From Bacteroidaceae bacterium (GTDB lineage: Bacteria; Bacteroidota; Bacteroidia; Bacteroidales; Bacteroidaceae), in the NCBI GenBank assembly GCA_016284115.1, contig JAEEOD010000380.1, positions 1-6,042 on the forward strand: a stretch of DNA of 6,042 nt, read 5' to 3'. How positions within the stretch are numbered: position 1 is the first letter of the stretch; each line of letters starts with the position of its first letter. This document shows positions 5,659-6,042 of this stretch, piece by piece. Position numbers and translations under genes: made by a program. The notes beneath the pieces are model-generated. The model worked only from the letters and a program-made list of their open reading frames with translations, had not been told where the DNA came from and made no database searches.

Positions 5659-6042
5659 ATGAAGGAATTTGTTATATCCGAGGCTAAAACCGAAACAGCA
5701 GTGCTAGTGGGTTTAATTACCCAGAGGCAAGACGAGCAGAAAACGACTGAATACCTTGATGAATTAGAGTTCCTGGCTGAGACTGCTGGAGCAAAGGTAG
5801 TACGTCGTTTTACGCAAAAATTGGTGCAGGCACATGCTGTAACGTATGTGGGAGAGGGTAAGCTGCAGGAAATCAAACAATATATTGTGGACGAAGAGGA
5901 TGCTGAGCGTGAGGTGGGTATGGTTATATTTGACGATGAGTTGTCTCCTAAGCAGTTGCGCAACATCGAGCAAGTGCTGAAGGTGAAGATCCTTGACCGC
6001 ACATCGCTTATTCTTGATATTTTTGCAATGCGTGCACAAACT
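5659..6042 (+). CDS. hflX: GTPase HflX, N-terminal part (runs off the right edge)
   Basis: The first 128 residues of HflX, a GTPase that binds the 50S subunit and splits stalled or hibernating ribosomes, for instance after heat stress. The visible part is the HflX N-terminal domain. Landmarks are VLVGLITQ (15-22), the YVGEGKLQEI stretch (63-72), VIFDDELSPKQLRNIE (89-104) and VKILDRTSLILDIFAMRAQT (109-128), the last closely matching the conserved LDRT-LILDIFA-RA motif just before the helical linker. The G domain (Walker A, NKxD) lies beyond the window; the whole protein is usually about 400 residues or slightly more. The start is the ATG at 5659, the first in frame after a good promoter, and it gives an N-terminus of normal length. 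No Shine-Dalgarno is seen. The reading frame is open to the last base. Confidence 0.95.
   Translation, partial: MKEFVISEAKTETAVLVGLITQRQDEQKTTEYLDELEFLAETAGAKVVRRFTQKLVQAHAVTYVGEGKLQEIKQYIVDEEDAEREVGMVIFDDELSPKQLRNIEQVLKVKILDRTSLILDIFAMRAQT

Noticed and set aside
5640..6002. Minus-strand open frame of 120 codons
   Set aside because: It is antisense to hflX; its serine-rich translation is typical of a shadow frame, and hflX with its promoter explains the region.
1..6042. Search for mobile elements, CRISPR, tRNA/rRNA, defence genes or a novel multi-gene system
   Set aside because: Every gene is a recognisable chromosomal family, gaps are under 100 bases, and no repeat arrays, transposase motifs or composition breaks are visible by eye.

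Overview
The window is a stretch of ordinary, gene-dense chromosome from a member of the Bacteroidales, most likely a Prevotella or a close relative. Three things support this. The proteins have the Bacteroides/Prevotella character; for example the Tdk N-terminus runs straight into a [11 protein letters not shown] segment typical of that group. Shine-Dalgarno sequences are almost absent. Four start regions carry the Bacteroidetes -7 box TAnnTTTG, and one of them also has an exact -33 TTTG. The genus call is an inference from remembered protein resemblance, not from a search.

Layout. Bases 1-2915 are read leftward (minus strand). tdk (thymidine kinase) is followed 12 bases later by an AI-2E/PerM-family membrane protein, then a 90-base gap with a good promoter, then an omega-amidase of the YafV/Nit2 type, and 12 bases later iorA (indolepyruvate:ferredoxin oxidoreductase alpha subunit), which runs off the left edge. 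Bases 2916-3010 are a divergent promoter region. From there the plus strand carries rsmI (16S rRNA 2'-O-methyltransferase), 12 bases later a coiled-coil lipoprotein resembling the Cbp1 collagen-adhesin family, a strong hairpin terminator, a 10-helix DMT/EamA permease, and after a promoter the start of hflX (ribosome-associated GTPase), cut by the right edge.

How the genes relate. tdk/AI-2E, rsmI/lipoprotein and omega-amidase/iorA look like three short transcription units. Only the last has an evident metabolic logic: glutamine-dependent transamination of aryl-pyruvates yields alpha-ketoglutaramate, the substrate of omega-amidase, while IOR interconverts aryl-pyruvates and aryl-acetyl-CoA. tdk (nucleotide salvage), rsmI (rRNA modification) and hflX (ribosome rescue) are housekeeping genes.

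I found no mobile element, CRISPR array, tRNA, rRNA, phage gene or defence system, and no convincing undescribed system. All gaps between genes are under 100 bases. The points most worth a second look are the omega-amidase/iorA pairing, the cotranscribed coiled-coil lipoprotein, the rare consensus Shine-Dalgarno before the AI-2E gene, and the permease start lying almost directly behind a terminator.
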